64,000 bases of DNA from Paracidovorax wautersii (GCF_900113035.1 NZ_FONX01000015.1:78735-142734), one strand, 5' to 3'; positions 32,424 to 45,245 are shown, numbered from the stretch's first letter. Translations and numbers: made by a program. The notes: generated from the letters alone by a model not told the origin.

Positions 32424-33465
32424 GGGCCGATTCTGCAACGGCCGGCGGCGCGCCCGCGTAGGCGGCGGAGCCTTGCGCCGCCAGCCAGTCGGCCACGGCC
32501 TCGGGCATGCGCCGCACATGGCCGGGAAAAGCTCCGGCCGGAAAGCCCACATGGCCGCCACCTGCGGGCTGCCACAGGGTGACGTGCGAGCCCGCCTCCG
32601 CCGGCCCCGGCAGGCTGGCCGCCGGCACGAACGGATCGTTCAGCGCATTGAGCACCAGCGCCGGCACGCGGATGTCCGGCAGCACCGGCTTGGCCGAGGC
32701 GCGGCGCCAGTAGTCGTCGGCATCGGCGAAGCCGTGCAGGGGCGCGGTGAACACGTCGTCGAAGGCATGCAGGTCGCGCGCGGCCAGCAGCGCCTGGCGG
32801 TCGAAGAGGCCGGGATGCTGGGCGAGCTTGGCCAGCGCCTTGGGCACCATGGTGCGCAGGAAGATGCGCGTATAGACATGCCGGTTGAACCCGCGGCCGA
32901 TGGCCGCGCCGCTGGCGGCCAGATCGATCGGCGCGCTCACCGAAGCGACGGCCGCCACCGTGCCCGCCGCCGCCCGCCCCGCCTCCCCGGCCCAGCGCAT
33001 GAGGGCATTGCCGCCCAGCGACACGCCGACGGCCCAGACCGGCGCGGGTGGGTGCAGCGCCCCGTCGCCGCCGGCCTCCGGCTGCGCCAGGCGCCGTAGC
33101 ATCCAGTCGATCTCGGCATGGTCGCCCGAATGGTAGGCGCGCGGCCCCTGGTTGAGCGGGCCGCTGCAGCCGCGGAAATGCGGCACTGCGAAGCGCCAGC
33201 CCCGCTGCCGCGCCACGTCGGCGAAGGCCTCTGCATAGTGGCTGCGGGACGATCCCTCCAGGCCGTGGAACAGCACCAGCAGCGGGCGCGGCCCCGCTGC
33301 ATGCGGGCCCTGCAGGAAGTCCACCTCCACGAAGTCGCCGTCAGGCGTTGTCCAGCGCTCGCGCCGGTACTGCGGCCTCGGCCCCAGCGTGCGGCGCGAG
33401 AACACGGCGGGCCAGAGCGTCTGCGCATTTCCGCCGGGCAGCCAGGCGGGCGCTACGTAATCCAT
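32416..33465 (-). CDS. YheT-type alpha/beta hydrolase
   Basis: 349 residues from ATG 33465 (AGGA eight bases upstream; a more upstream start at 33531 is less likely). The family signature YVAPAWLPGGNAQTLWPA opens the protein. The nucleophile elbow is GVSLGGNAL, the acid is in LNALNDPFVP, and the histidine is in GGGHVGF. LFHGLEGSSRSHYA holds the oxyanion region. This is the family of E. coli YheT and related esterases. The natural substrate is unknown. Confidence 0.88.
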   Translation of the reverse strand: MDYVAPAWLPGGNAQTLWPAVFSRRTLGPRPQYRRERWTTPDGDFVEVDFLQGPHAAGPRPLLVLFHGLEGSSRSHYAEAFADVARQRGWRFAVPHFRGCSGPLNQGPRAYHSGDHAEIDWMLRRLAQPEAGGDGALHPPAPVWAVGVSLGGNALMRWAGEAGRAAAGTVAAVASVSAPIDLAASGAAIGRGFNRHVYTRIFLRTMVPKALAKLAQHPGLFDRQALLAARDLHAFDDVFTAPLHGFADADDYWRRASAKPVLPDIRVPALVLNALNDPFVPAASLPGPAEAGSHVTLWQPAGGGHVGFPAGAFPGHVRRMPEAVADWLAAQGSAAYAGAPPAVAESAHG

Positions 33466-33552
33466 AGCATCCTGCGCAGGTAGTTCCTGGGCCTGCGACC
33501 CCAAAGCCTTGTGCAAGTCAGCGCACCTCACGCAATCCCGGCCGGCATGCGC

Positions 33553-34017
33553 TCAGTGCAGCACCGTGGCGGCGTGCCCTGCGCCGGGGCTCTGCACGCC
33601 CTGCGCTTCCCGCACGGTGCCCGGACTGGCGTGGTGCGCCACCAGGCGCCAGCCCTGCGCGGTCTTGTGATAGACGTTGGTGGCCTGCACGACGGCTTCG
33701 CGCGGGCCGTCGGGCAGCATCACCTCGACATGCTCGACCACGCTGTGCACCGCGCTGGCCAGCGCCAGCACGCGGTGGACCTGCGTGGGCCGCGCGCGCA
33801 GCGTGCCGTGCTCGAACATGGCGCTGAAGGCGGCGCGGATGGCGCCCGGCCCCAGCAGGCGCGGGCCGCCGGGGTGCACGCAGACGATCTCGTCGTCATC
33901 GGCCCAGCAGGCCATCAGCCGTTCGATGTCGCCGGCCTGCAGGGCCTCGTAGAAGGCGGCTTCGGTGTCATCGGGCGAGCCGCCGATGGTGGCGGCGCGC
34001 AGGGAAGATCGTGTCAT
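33553..34017 (-). CDS. NTF2/SnoaL-like domain protein
   Basis: 154 residues with one SnoaL-like fold: DDTEAAFYEALQAGDIERLM followed by ACWADDDEIVCVHPGGPRL, then ATNVYHKTAQGWRLVAHHAS. This pattern (a cone fold with W-x-D-D-E and a final WR-LVAHHAS strand) is seen in ketosteroid-isomerase-like proteins of unknown substrate. Divergent from lemA. Confidence 0.8.
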   Translation of the reverse strand: MTRSSLRAATIGGSPDDTEAAFYEALQAGDIERLMACWADDDEIVCVHPGGPRLLGPGAIRAAFSAMFEHGTLRARPTQVHRVLALASAVHSVVEHVEVMLPDGPREAVVQATNVYHKTAQGWRLVAHHASPGTVREAQGVQSPGAGHAATVLH

Positions 34018-34217
34018 GGCGGGGCTTCCGGGATACGTCGGGCAAGAAGGAAGGATGCGCGAAGGCGGCGAACGGCCGCATTGTCCGTGGCCCGGCGGGC
34101 CTTGTCACGGCGCGGGCCATGCGCGGGCGGGAGGCCCTGCCGCGCTGCAGGCACAATGCGGACTGCCCCGGTGGCCTTGGCAGTGTCGCCGGCTCGCGGC
34201 GCCGGGGCGGCATCACC

Positions 34218-34820
34218 ATGAAACGTCTTCTCCTCCTGATCGGCCTGGCCCTTTCCCTCACGGGCTGCGGCTACAACGACTTCCAGCGGCTGGACGAACA
34301 GTCCAAGGCCGCATGGAGCGAGGTGCTGAACCAGTACCAGCGCCGCGCCGACCTAGTGCCCAACATCGTCGCCACAGTCAAAGGCGAGGCCGCCTTCGAG
34401 CAGGACACGCTGACCCGCGTGGTGGAGGCGCGCGCCAAGGCCACGTCGATCCAGGTCACGCCCGAAACGCTGAACAACCCCGAGGCCTTCAACAAGTTCC
34501 AGCAGGCGCAGGGCGAACTCTCCAGCGCGCTGTCGCGCCTGATGGTGGTGGCCGAGCGCTACCCCACCCTGCAGGCCAACCAGGGCTTCCGCGATCTGCG
34601 CGTGACGCTGGAAGGCACCGAGAACCGCATCACCGTGGCGCGCAACCGCTACATCCAGACCGTGCAGGAATACAACGTGCTGGCACGGAGCTTTCCGACC
34701 AACCTGACGGCCAAGGTCTTCGGCTACCCGCCCAAGCCCGCCTTCAGCGTGCAGAACGAGGCGCAGATCAGCACGCCGCCGGTCGTCGATTTCAACCGGC
34801 CCGCGGCATCGCGCCCCTGA
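34218..34820 (+). CDS. lemA: LemA family lipoprotein
   Basis: 200 residues. A type II signal peptide gives lipobox LTGC (LLLIGLALSLTGCGYNDF), followed by the LemA helical bundle (QRRADLVPNIVATVKGEAAF; NRITVARNRYIQTVQEYNVL; TAKVFGYPPKPAF). Start at 34218. It heads a cluster with two TPM-domain genes; this LemA-TPM-TPM arrangement is common in proteobacteria and thought to act in the cell envelope. Confidence 0.93.
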   Translation: MKRLLLLIGLALSLTGCGYNDFQRLDEQSKAAWSEVLNQYQRRADLVPNIVATVKGEAAFEQDTLTRVVEARAKATSIQVTPETLNNPEAFNKFQQAQGELSSALSRLMVVAERYPTLQANQGFRDLRVTLEGTENRITVARNRYIQTVQEYNVLARSFPTNLTAKVFGYPPKPAFSVQNEAQISTPPVVDFNRPAASRP

Positions 34821-34859
34821 GCCCGGCCCCGCCCTGCTGACCCAACCATCGAGTCCGAT

Positions 34860-35786
34860 ATGCCTCTGGCGCGCGCACTGCAAGCGCTGATAGCTATTGT
34901 TTTCATAGTGCTCGCACCCTGGCAGGCGGCGGCAGCACAGACGCTGCGCCCCGTGCCGGCCCTCACGGCGCGGGTGATCGACGAGACCGGCACCCTGCAG
35001 CCCGCCGACCGGCAGGCGCTCGAAGCGCGGCTGGCCGCCATCGAGCAGCGCAACGGCTCGCAGGTCGTCGTGCTCATGGTCCCGACCACGCGGCCCGAAG
35101 ACCTCGCCGCCTACGCCAACCGCGTGGGCAACGACTGGAAGATCGGGCGGCGCGACGTGGGCGACGGCGTGCTGGTGCTGGTCGCGCTGCAGGACCGCCA
35201 GATGCGCATCGAGGTCGCCAAGGCGCTCGAAGGCGCCATCCCCGACATCGCCGCCGCGCGCATCATCGACGAGGCCATGAAGCCGCGCTTTCGCGAGAAC
35301 GACTATGCCGGCGGCCTGATGGCGGCGGTGGACCAGATCGGCGCGCGCATCGCAGGCGAGGCCCTGCCGCCACCTGCGGTCGAGCAGCGCAAGGCAACCC
35401 CATCCCATCGCGACGGCTTCGACTGGACCGACCTCGCGGTGTTCCTCTTCTTCGGCGTGATGGTGGCCGGACCGCTGGCGCGCAGCCTCTTCGGCGGCCG
35501 GCTGGGCGGCCTGCTGCTGGGCGGCGGCGCGGGCGGGCTGGCCCTGCTGCTCACCTCCAGCGTGCTGGTCGCGGTGGTGGTGGGCGTGCTGGCGCTGCTA
35601 TACACCTGGCTCTTCGCCGCCAAGGGCCTGCCCATCGTCTGGCACGGCGGCGGCGGCCCGGGCGGCTGGTCCGGGGGCTCATCTTCCGGCGGCAGCTGGG
35701 GCGGCTCCAGCGGCGGCGGTGGTGGTGGATTCAGCTCGGGCGGGGGCGGCAATTTCGGCGGGGGCGGAGCCTCCGGCGGCTGGTGA
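34860..35786 (+). CDS. TPM-domain protein (YgcG type)
   Basis: 308 residues: signal peptide (about 1-26), TPM/Psb32 domain (about 27-175; VIDETGTLQPADRQALEARL, YANRVGNDWKIGRRDVGDGV), two membrane helices (about 190-240) and a long Gly/Ser-rich tail (GGSWGGSSGGGGGGF and on to the end). This is the YgcG-type layout. The signal-peptide coding region contains a 28-bp repeat (34881-34908) that recurs at 56414-56441. Confidence 0.9.
   Translation: MPLARALQALIAIVFIVLAPWQAAAAQTLRPVPALTARVIDETGTLQPADRQALEARLAAIEQRNGSQVVVLMVPTTRPEDLAAYANRVGNDWKIGRRDVGDGVLVLVALQDRQMRIEVAKALEGAIPDIAAARIIDEAMKPRFRENDYAGGLMAAVDQIGARIAGEALPPPAVEQRKATPSHRDGFDWTDLAVFLFFGVMVAGPLARSLFGGRLGGLLLGGGAGGLALLLTSSVLVAVVVGVLALLYTWLFAAKGLPIVWHGGGGPGGWSGGSSSGGSWGGSSGGGGGGFSSGGGGNFGGGGASGGW
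34881..34908 (+). repeat. 28-bp dispersed repeat, copy 1 (inside a coding region)
   Basis: Pattern CAAGCGC-N4-AGCTAT-N6-CATAG, shared with 56414-56441. Here it encodes part of the TPM protein signal peptide. A shorter match (GCTAT-N6-TATAG) lies at 51734-51749. Confidence 0.55.
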
Positions 35787-35816
35787 CGCCAGTCAAGGCA
35801 CATTGAGGCACGCGGC

Positions 35817-36470
35817 ATGAATCACCCCATCCCACCCCGCGACGAGGCCGGCGCACCCACTGCGGGCGCGCACGCTCAGCCACCTCATCACGCCCAGGGT
35901 CACGACGGGCAGCGCCCGCCGCTGCTGCGCCGGCTGACGCGCCTCGTGCGGCACCGCTGGTCGGACGGCGCCGTGCGCAAGGCCATCCCCGCCGACCTGC
36001 TGGAGCGCCTGACGCGCCGCGTGGCGGCCAGCGAACGGCGCCACACCGGGCAGATCCGCCTGTGCATCGAAGGCGGCCTGCCCTGGTCCTACCTGCGGCG
36101 CGGCGCCTCGCCCCGCGAGCGGGCCGTCACCCTGTTCGGCAAGCTGCGGGTCTGGGACACGGAGCACAACAACGGCGTACTGATCTATCTGCTGCTGGCC
36201 GATCACGCGATAGAGATCGTGGCGGACCGCGCTCTGGCCCGCACCATCACGCCGCAGGCCTGGCATGCCTTCATCGCGCAGATGCGTGCGGCCTTCCGCG
36301 AAGAGCGCTACGAAGACGGGCTCACGCAGGCGCTCGCTGAAGTGTCCGCGCTGCTGGTGCAACACTTTCCCGCCGACGATTCGTCGGCGCCGCATGAAGG
36401 CGCGGCGGGCGCCAGCCCCGCCAACGAACTGCCCGACGCGCCCGTGCTGCTGCGCCACGGCCAGGACTAG
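35817..36470 (+). CDS. TPM-domain protein (second)
   Basis: 217 residues without a signal peptide. A His/Gln-rich start precedes the TPM domain (LLERLTRRVAASERRHTGQI, then RLCIEGGLP; LFGKLRVWDTEHNNGVLIYL; LADHAIEIVADRALARTITP). The typical YgcG tail is absent, so this may be cytoplasmic or membrane-associated with its partner encoded just upstream. Third gene of the lemA cluster. Confidence 0.85.
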   Translation: MNHPIPPRDEAGAPTAGAHAQPPHHAQGHDGQRPPLLRRLTRLVRHRWSDGAVRKAIPADLLERLTRRVAASERRHTGQIRLCIEGGLPWSYLRRGASPRERAVTLFGKLRVWDTEHNNGVLIYLLLADHAIEIVADRALARTITPQAWHAFIAQMRAAFREERYEDGLTQALAEVSALLVQHFPADDSSAPHEGAAGASPANELPDAPVLLRHGQD

Positions 36471-36514
36471 CCCAACGGCTTTCTCCGCCGCCTGGGGGCT
36501 GCCCAACGCCCAAT

Positions 36515-36543
36515 AAAAAAGCCGCCCGATGGGGCGGCTTTTT
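36515..36543. terminator. bidirectional terminator between the TPM genes and the atp operon
   Basis: GCCGCCC-GATG-GGGCGGC with A6 before and T5 after. It serves the lemA-TPM transcript on the plus strand and the atp operon on the minus strand. Confidence 0.92.
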
Positions 36544-36617
36544 CTTTGTCGATACCGGGCGGCGGCGGGCAGCGCTTTCAGGCTCTGCACGCACACCCGG
36601 CTCGCGGGTACGGTCGT

Positions 36618-37037
36618 TCAGCGCTTCTGGCGGAAACGGCGCAGCGCAGCGATCTGAGCGGCCATCACGGCCAGTTCGGACTGGGCCTTGGCCAGGTCCA
36701 GATCGCTCTTGGCGTTCTTCAGGGCTTCTTCTGCGGCGGCGCGGGCGGCATTCGCCTTTTCGTCGTCCAGGTCCTTGCCGCGGATGGCGGTGTCGGACAG
36801 CACGGTCACACGGTCGGGCTGCACTTCCAGCAAGCCACCGGCCACGAAGACGAATTCCTCGTTGCCATCGGCCAGCTCGATGCGCACCGAACCCGGCTTG
36901 ATGCGGGTGATGAGCGGCGTGTGCTTGGGCAGGATGCCCAGTTCGCCAGCCTCGCCCGGCAGCGCCACGAAGCGTGCCTCGCCGGAGAAGATGGACTCTT
37001 CGGCGCTGACGACATCGACGTGAATGGTGTTGGCCAT
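36618..37037 (-). CDS. atpC: ATP synthase F1 epsilon subunit
   Basis: 139 residues. The N-terminal beta-sandwich ([39 protein letters not shown]) is followed by the C-terminal helical hairpin ([20 protein letters not shown]). It belongs to the rotor stalk and can inhibit ATP hydrolysis. Last gene of the operon, separated from atpD by 148 bases that contain a long inverted repeat. Confidence 0.96.
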   Translation of the reverse strand: MANTIHVDVVSAEESIFSGEARFVALPGEAGELGILPKHTPLITRIKPGSVRIELADGNEEFVFVAGGLLEVQPDRVTVLSDTAIRGKDLDDEKANAARAAAEEALKNAKSDLDLAKAQSELAVMAAQIAALRRFRQKR

Positions 37038-37085
37038 GGATCGTTCCTAGGTTTGTTCAAGAAGGGGCTGTGGGGACACGGCAAG

Positions 37086-37142
37086 AGCCGCCATGAGGTG
37101 CACTGCCTGCGGCCACCGGCCATGCCCGAGGACATGGCGGCT
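37086..37142. repeat. 10-bp inverted repeat in the atpD-atpC gap
   Basis: AGCCGCCATG (37086-37095) and CATGGCGGCT (37133-37142) are perfect arms around 37 bases. It could form an mRNA hairpin that lowers or protects atpC transcript. Confidence 0.45.
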
Positions 37143-37185
37143 GGACCACCGGTCAGCGCGCCCCGAGGGCGGCGCTTCAGTGGCC

Positions 37186-39499
<2,314 letters not shown>

Positions 39500-39517
39500 G
39501 AGGTTTCCTCGTCCGGT

Positions 39518-41071
39518 TTAGGCGAACGACTTCTTGAACGCGGTAACGGCAGCCGACATCTCGGCTTCAGCATCCTTGTCCATCGCCTTGGCCTGCTCCA
39601 GCTTGGCGAGCAAAGCGCCATGGCTGGTCTTCAGGAACTGGTGCAGACCGTGTTCGAACTCGAGCACTTTCTTCACTTCGATGTCGTCCATGAAGCCCTT
39701 GTTCACCGCGAACAGCGTGGCACCCATCAGCGAGATGGGCAGCGGGCTGTACTGGGCTTGCTTGAGCAGTTCGGTCACGCGGGCACCGCGGTCCAGCTGC
39801 TTGCGGGTGGCTTCGTCCAGGTCGGAGGCGAACTGCGCGAACGCAGCCAGCTCACGGTACTGGGCCAGGTCGGTACGGATACCGCCGGACAGGCTCTTGA
39901 TGATCTTGGTCTGGGCTGCACCACCGACGCGCGACACCGAGATACCGGCGTTGATGGCGGGGCGGATACCGGCGTTGAACAGGCTGGTTTCCAGGAAGAT
40001 CTGGCCGTCCGTGATCGAGATCACGTTGGTCGGAACGAAGGCGGACACGTCGCCGGCTTGCGTTTCGATGATCGGCAGAGCCGTCAGCGAACCGGTCTTG
40101 CCCTTGACTTCACCCTTGGTGAAGGCTTCGACGTAGTCGGCGTTCACGCGGGCGGCACGCTCCAGCAGGCGGCTGTGGAGATAGAACACGTCGCCGGGGT
40201 AGGCTTCGCGGCCTGGCGGGCGGCGCAGCAGCAGCGAGACCTGGCGGTAGGCCACGGCTTGCTTGGACAGGTCGTCATAGACGATCAGGGCGTCTTCGCC
40301 GCGGTCGCGGAAGTATTCGCCCATCGTGCAGCCGGAGTAGGCCGACACGTACTGCATGGCAGCCGATTCGGAGGCCGATGCGGCCACCACGATCGTGTAT
40401 TCCATCGCGCCGGCTTGCTCGAGGGCACGCACGACGTTCTTGATGGAGGAAGCCTTCTGGCCGATGGCGACGTAGATACACGTCACGCCCTGGCCCTTCT
40501 GGGCGATGATGGCGTCGATAGCGACGGCCGTCTTGCCGGTCTGGCGGTCACCGATGATCAGCTCGCGCTGGCCACGGCCCACGGGCACCATCGCGTCGAT
40601 GGACTTGATACCGGTCTGCAGCGGCTGGTCCACGGACTTCCGTGCGATCACGCCGGGAGCGACCTTTTCGATCACGTCGGTCAGCTTGGCGTTGATCGGG
40701 CCCTTGCCGTCGATCGGCTGGCCCAGGGCGTTCACCACGCGGCCCACCAGTTCGGGGCCCACGGGCACTTCCAGGATGCGGCCCGTGCACTTGACGGTGT
40801 CGCCTTCGGAGATGTGCTCGTACTCGCCCAGAATCACGGCGCCGACGGAGTCGCGCTCGAGGTTCAGCGCCAGGCCGTAGGAGGGCTGGCCGTCCTTGGT
40901 GGCGGGGAACTCGAGCATTTCGCCCTGCATCACGTCGGACAGGCCATGCACGCGCACGATACCGTCCGACACCGACACCACGGTGCCCTGGTTGCGGATG
41001 TCGCTGCTCGCTGCCAGACCTTCGATGCGGCTCTTGATCAGTTCAGAAATTTCTGCGGGATTGAGTTGCAT
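39518..41071 (-). CDS. atpA: ATP synthase F1 alpha subunit
   Basis: 517 residues. [20 protein letters not shown] opens the protein; the P-loop region is [16 protein letters not shown]; the Arg finger region is SISRVGG-like ([14 protein letters not shown]). Regulatory nucleotide-binding subunit of F1. Confidence 0.97.
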   Translation of the reverse strand: MQLNPAEISELIKSRIEGLAASSDIRNQGTVVSVSDGIVRVHGLSDVMQGEMLEFPATKDGQPSYGLALNLERDSVGAVILGEYEHISEGDTVKCTGRILEVPVGPELVGRVVNALGQPIDGKGPINAKLTDVIEKVAPGVIARKSVDQPLQTGIKSIDAMVPVGRGQRELIIGDRQTGKTAVAIDAIIAQKGQGVTCIYVAIGQKASSIKNVVRALEQAGAMEYTIVVAASASESAAMQYVSAYSGCTMGEYFRDRGEDALIVYDDLSKQAVAYRQVSLLLRRPPGREAYPGDVFYLHSRLLERAARVNADYVEAFTKGEVKGKTGSLTALPIIETQAGDVSAFVPTNVISITDGQIFLETSLFNAGIRPAINAGISVSRVGGAAQTKIIKSLSGGIRTDLAQYRELAAFAQFASDLDEATRKQLDRGARVTELLKQAQYSPLPISLMGATLFAVNKGFMDDIEVKKVLEFEHGLHQFLKTSHGALLAKLEQAKAMDKDAEAEMSAAVTAFKKSFA

Positions 41072-41114
41072 GACTCTTTCCTTCTTTCTTTGGTTAGCCT
41101 AGACCTCAAGCCGC

Positions 41115-41663
41115 TTACGCAGTGAGGGCCGCTTTCATTTGTTCCAGACGGGCTTTGACGGAGGTGTCCAGCACCTCGTCACCCACCACTACGCGAATGC
41201 CGCCGATCAGGGACTCATCCAGCTGGACCGAGGCGACACTCAGCTTGCGGCCGAAGCGCTTTTCCAGCGCTGCATCCAGGCCTGCCAGCGCGTCGGCATC
41301 CAGCGGGAAAGCGCTGTACACGACGGCATCGGAAGAACCGTTGCGCTGATTGACCAGCGCGCGAAACTGCGCCGCCACTTCGGGCAGGGCGTCCACACGG
41401 CCGTTGTCGATGACCACGCGCAGGAAGTTGCGGGCGGCATCGGACAGCGGGCTGCGCACCACACCCGCGATGACGTCGAACACTTGGTCGTCCGTCACCT
41501 TGGGGTTGTCTGCGAGCTGGCGCAGTTGCGGGTTGGCGGCGATCGCCGCCACTTCTTCCACCCAGGCCACGGTACCGCTCAGGTCGGCACCGGACGTGGA
41601 GGAAGTGCAGGCCTTGAAGAGCGCTTCCGCGTAGGGGCGGGCAATGGTGGCGAGTTCTGCCAT
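41115..41663 (-). CDS. atpH: ATP synthase F1 delta subunit
   Basis: 182 residues with the delta pattern [14 protein letters not shown] at the start, [20 protein letters not shown] in the middle and [25 protein letters not shown] at the end. Links F1 to the b-subunit stator. Confidence 0.95.
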   Translation of the reverse strand: MAELATIARPYAEALFKACTSSTSGADLSGTVAWVEEVAAIAANPQLRQLADNPKVTDDQVFDVIAGVVRSPLSDAARNFLRVVIDNGRVDALPEVAAQFRALVNQRNGSSDAVVYSAFPLDADALAGLDAALEKRFGRKLSVASVQLDESLIGGIRVVVGDEVLDTSVKARLEQMKAALTA

Positions 41664-41676
41664 GGTTGCGCGCTCC

Positions 41677-42147
41677 TTACAGCTCGGTCTTCAGGCGATT
41701 CAGCAGATCAGCATGGACGCCGGCATTGACTTCCTTGCGGAGGATCTGCTCGGCACCCTTCACGGCCAGGGTCGCCACCTGCTCGCGCAGGGCTTCGCGG
41801 GCCTGGATGGTTTGCTGCTCGGCGTCGGCACGGGCGGCGGCAAGGATCTTGTTGCCTTCTTCCGTGGCCCGGGCCTTGGCTTCTTCGATGATGGCCTGAG
41901 CGCGGCGGTCGGCGTCCGCGATCCGCGATGCCGTCTCGTTGCGCGTCTGGGCCAGTTCCTTCTCCACGCGCTGGTTCACAGCGGTGAGCTCGGACTTGGC
42001 GCGGTCGGCGGCAGCGAGGCCATCGGCGATTTTCTGGGCTCGCTCATCCAGCGCCTTCGCGATCGGGGGCCACACGAACTTCATCGTGAACAGCACCAGG
42101 ATCAGGAAGACGATGGCCTGAACGAACAGGGTCGCGTTGATACTCAC
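41677..42147 (-). CDS. atpF: ATP synthase F0 b subunit
   Basis: 156 residues: one N-terminal membrane helix ([20 protein letters not shown]) and a long charged coiled-coil helix to the end, the typical stator stalk. Confidence 0.96.
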   Translation of the reverse strand: MSINATLFVQAIVFLILVLFTMKFVWPPIAKALDERAQKIADGLAAADRAKSELTAVNQRVEKELAQTRNETASRIADADRRAQAIIEEAKARATEEGNKILAAARADAEQQTIQAREALREQVATLAVKGAEQILRKEVNAGVHADLLNRLKTEL

Positions 42148-42181
42148 GGCAACACCTTTCTATTTGGGCGTTGAACGGAGC

Positions 42182-42460
<279 letters not shown>

Positions 42461-42488
42461 TTAAAGGAAAGAGAAAGAGACAAACGAC

Positions 42489-43367
42489 TCAGTGAGCGTC
42501 ATGAGCCTGGCCGAGGTAAATCAGCGCAAGCATCATGAAGATGAAGGCCTGCAGGGTGATCACCAGGATGTGGAAGATCGCCCAGATAGAGCCTGCAATG
42601 ATGTGCCCCAGGGGGAGCAACACACCGGAAAGCGACATGGCAGCAGCACCGCCCATCAGGGCAATCAGCATGAACACCAACTCACCAGCGTACATGTTGC
42701 CGAACAGCCGCATACCGTGCGAAACCGTCTTGGCAACGTATTCAATGATCTGCATGAGCAGATTGACCACGCCCAGGATCACGGCGAGGACAGGATTCTT
42801 GCTGGTACCGAACGGGGCGGTGACCAGTTCGTGGGCCCAGCCGCCCAGGCCCTTGATCTTGACGCTGTAGTACAGGCACAGGATCAGCACGGCGAAGGAC
42901 AGGCCCAGCGTGGTGGACAGATCGGCGGTGGGCACGACGCGCAGATAGGCGTGGTGCGGATCGTGGCCGGCGGCGCCGTAGATCTGGCCCCAGATGGCGG
43001 GCAGCAGATCGACCGGCAGCATGTCCATGGCGTTCATCAGGAAGATCCAGACGAAGATGGTCAGCGCCAGCGGGGCAATGAACTTGCGGCTTTCGGCGTT
43101 GTGGATGTTGGCCTTGGCCTGGTTGTCCGCCATTTCGACCAGGATTTCCACGGCGGCCTGGAAGCGGCCGGGCACGCCAGACGTCGCCTTGCGGGCGGCG
43201 AGCCAGAAAACGAACAGGGCCAGACAACCGAGAACCAAACCCACGATGACGGAGTCGTAGTTCACCACAGAGAAATCGACGATGGACTTCTGCTTGATGT
43301 TCTGGAGATGCTGCAAGTGGTGAACGATGTATTCACTGGCAGTCGGGGCGTGCGCTTCTGCGGCCAT
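42489..43367 (-). CDS. atpB: ATP synthase F0 a subunit
   Basis: 292 residues with several membrane helices. The essential arginine is in SHGMRLFGNMYAGELVFML, and ITLQAFIFMMLALIYL forms the last helix. Proton half-channel next to the c-ring. An inserted soluble loop (WGQIYGAAGHDPHHAYLRVV) is as in other betaproteobacteria. Confidence 0.96.
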   Translation of the reverse strand: MAAEAHAPTASEYIVHHLQHLQNIKQKSIVDFSVVNYDSVIVGLVLGCLALFVFWLAARKATSGVPGRFQAAVEILVEMADNQAKANIHNAESRKFIAPLALTIFVWIFLMNAMDMLPVDLLPAIWGQIYGAAGHDPHHAYLRVVPTADLSTTLGLSFAVLILCLYYSVKIKGLGGWAHELVTAPFGTSKNPVLAVILGVVNLLMQIIEYVAKTVSHGMRLFGNMYAGELVFMLIALMGGAAAMSLSGVLLPLGHIIAGSIWAIFHILVITLQAFIFMMLALIYLGQAHDAH

Positions 43368-43382
43368 CGGACAACTCTTCTC

Positions 43383-43856
43383 TCAAATATCAACCGGTTT
43401 GCGGACACCGGGCCGCACCATGAGTGCGATCCAGTACGTTTTCATCGTCACCACCATGCTGACCAGCAAAGCCAGCCAGCTGAGCCCCGGCACCAGCCGC
43501 GGCGCCGCCGCCAGCATGGCGACGGTCAATGCAATCTTCACCAACTCCCAGCCGAACATGCCGACCAGCGCAGCGCCTGCGGACACCCGCTGGCGCACCA
43601 TGCCCCGCGCGAACAAGGCTGCCGGAACGACGACGGCCAACGCGCCATAGGCGGCCGACCATGCCACATGAGACCTGCCGGACACCAGCCACGCCACCAG
43701 GGCCACGGCCAGACCGACCAGCGCCTGCAGGAACACTATCCGCCAGATGGACACCGGAGGATTGCGCTGCCGCCACTGCTGCGCCTCGAGGGCGGTCAGG
43801 GGCTTGAACTTGGCGCCATCAACCTCAGCTTCGGTTTCGGGAGCGTTTGTTTTCAT
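43383..43856 (-). CDS. atpI: ATP synthase subunit I
   Basis: 157 residues with four membrane helices (IVFLQALVGLAVALVAWLVS; AAYGALAVVVPAALFARGMV; VGMFGWELVKIALTVAMLAA; LLVSMVVTMKTYWIALMV). ATG 43856 is the natural start. AtpI assists c-ring assembly and Mg2+ uptake in other bacteria. First gene of the atp operon. Confidence 0.88.
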   Translation of the reverse strand: MKTNAPETEAEVDGAKFKPLTALEAQQWRQRNPPVSIWRIVFLQALVGLAVALVAWLVSGRSHVAWSAAYGALAVVVPAALFARGMVRQRVSAGAALVGMFGWELVKIALTVAMLAAAPRLVPGLSWLALLVSMVVTMKTYWIALMVRPGVRKPVDI

Positions 43857-44169
43857 CTTTGATTGGCGCCCGAGCTGGAGACTGAAACTTTTTACAAAGC
43901 CCCTGATTATAAGTAGAAACCCACGCAGGTCCGCAATGCCCCGCGATGCTGATGCCTGCCCGGCTGCGCCGGGCCATCCGGCGGGCGCACACGGCTTGCA
44001 TGGCAGGCCGGCATTGTCTCCCGCCATGCGCCCGGGCACGGTAACCCGCGTGACCATGACAGCTCCGCATGGTGACGCGTCACGCCGTCGGCTGCCGCAC
44101 AATCCCCCTGCCATGCAGGGCCTTTGCCGTCCTGCCGTTCCCTTGCGCGCCTGCAGAACACCTTTCGAT
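43857..44169. other. divergent promoter region of atp and DUF493-lip operons
   Basis: 313 bases without a supported gene. It contains the consensus -10 of the atp operon at 43906-43911 on the minus strand. No clear promoter for the plus-strand DUF493 gene was identified. Confidence 0.6.
43906..43911 (-). promoter_or_regulatory. -10 element of the atp operon promoter
   Basis: TATAAT on the minus strand, about 50 bases before the atpI start. A TTGCGG at 19-base spacing is a poor -35, so the promoter may depend on an extended or activator-assisted contact. Confidence 0.55.
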
Positions 44170-44499
44170 ATGACCCAGCCCTCCAACCCACCCGCAACCG
44201 CCAGCACTCCTGCCGCAGACGCCGCCCCCGGCGACAGCCGCAAGGACTCGCTGATCGAATACCCCTCGCAGTTCCCGATCAAGGTCATGGGCCAGAAGGT
44301 CGATGGCTTCGTGCATGCGGTGACCGAGACGGCCAAGCGCTTCGACCCCTACTTCGACGCATCCACCATCGAGCTGCGCGACAGCCGGGCCGGCAACTAC
44401 CTGGGCGTCACCATCACCGTGACGGCGACGAGCCGCGAGCAGCTCGACGACCTGTACCGCGCGCTCTCGTCGCACCCCATGGTCAAGGTGGTGCTCTGA
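44170..44499 (+). CDS. DUF493 (YbeD-like) protein
   Basis: 109 residues. A Pro/Ala-rich start is followed by the ACT-like fold [21 protein letters not shown] to the end ([20 protein letters not shown]). YbeD-like proteins are usually encoded directly before lipB, as here (32 bases), and are suspected to bear on lipoate metabolism; no activity is proven. Confidence 0.88.
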   Translation: MTQPSNPPATASTPAADAAPGDSRKDSLIEYPSQFPIKVMGQKVDGFVHAVTETAKRFDPYFDASTIELRDSRAGNYLGVTITVTATSREQLDDLYRALSSHPMVKVVL

Positions 44500-44531
44500 C
44501 CGACGCCGCCAGCCCCCAGGCCCCGGCACCC

Positions 44532-45230
44532 ATGCCCATGGAGCTGCGCCGGCTCGGCCGCGTCGATTACCACGCGACGCTGGAGGCCATGCAGCGCTTC
44601 ACCGAGGAGCGCGACGGCAGCACGCCCGATACGCTATGGATTTGCGAGCACCCTGCGCTCTATACGCAAGGGCTGGCCGGCAAATCCGGCCATGTGCTGG
44701 CGCCTGCGGACATCCCCGTCGTCGCCACGAACCGCGGCGGCCAGGTGACCTTCCACGGCCCTGGCCAGGTCGTCGCCTATCCGCTGATCGACCTGCGGCG
44801 CGCGGGCTATTTCGTCAAGGAATACGTCTATCGCATCGAAGAGGCCGTCATCCGCACCCTGGCCCACTTTGGCGTGACGGGCCACCGCGTGGCCGGAGCG
44901 CCCGGCATCTACGTGCGGCTGGACGACCCGGCCAGCCATGCCCTGCTGCCGCAGCGGCCCCAGCACGCCGGCGCCCCGGGCGCCGCGGCCGGGCCCGACT
45001 TCACCGGCCTGGGCAAGATCGCCGCGCTGGGCATCAAGGTGACCCGGCACTGCACCTATCACGGCGTCGCGCTGAACGTGGACATGGACCTGGAGCCCTT
45101 CTCGCGTATCAACCCTTGCGGCTACGCGGGCCTGGCCACGGTGGACCTTTCTACAATCGGGGTCCAAACCACCTGGGACGAAGCCGCCGCCGTGCTGGCG
45201 GGGCAGCTTGCCACGCGCCTCGCGCCCTGA
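44532..45230 (+). CDS. lipB: octanoyl-[acyl-carrier-protein]:protein N-octanoyltransferase
   Basis: 232 residues. ATG 44532 ([20 protein letters not shown]) is the first good start after DUF493; an ATG six bases later is also possible. Motifs: [20 protein letters not shown] (about 70-89), [20 protein letters not shown] and the catalytic Cys in [13 protein letters not shown] (about 195-207). An insertion rich in Ala/Pro/Gln ([20 protein letters not shown]...) lies around residues 134-158. It transfers octanoyl groups to lipoyl domains before LipA. Confidence 0.93.
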   Translation: MPMELRRLGRVDYHATLEAMQRFTEERDGSTPDTLWICEHPALYTQGLAGKSGHVLAPADIPVVATNRGGQVTFHGPGQVVAYPLIDLRRAGYFVKEYVYRIEEAVIRTLAHFGVTGHRVAGAPGIYVRLDDPASHALLPQRPQHAGAPGAAAGPDFTGLGKIAALGIKVTRHCTYHGVALNVDMDLEPFSRINPCGYAGLATVDLSTIGVQTTWDEAAAVLAGQLATRLAP

Positions 45231-45245
45231 TCTCCAAGACCTGCC

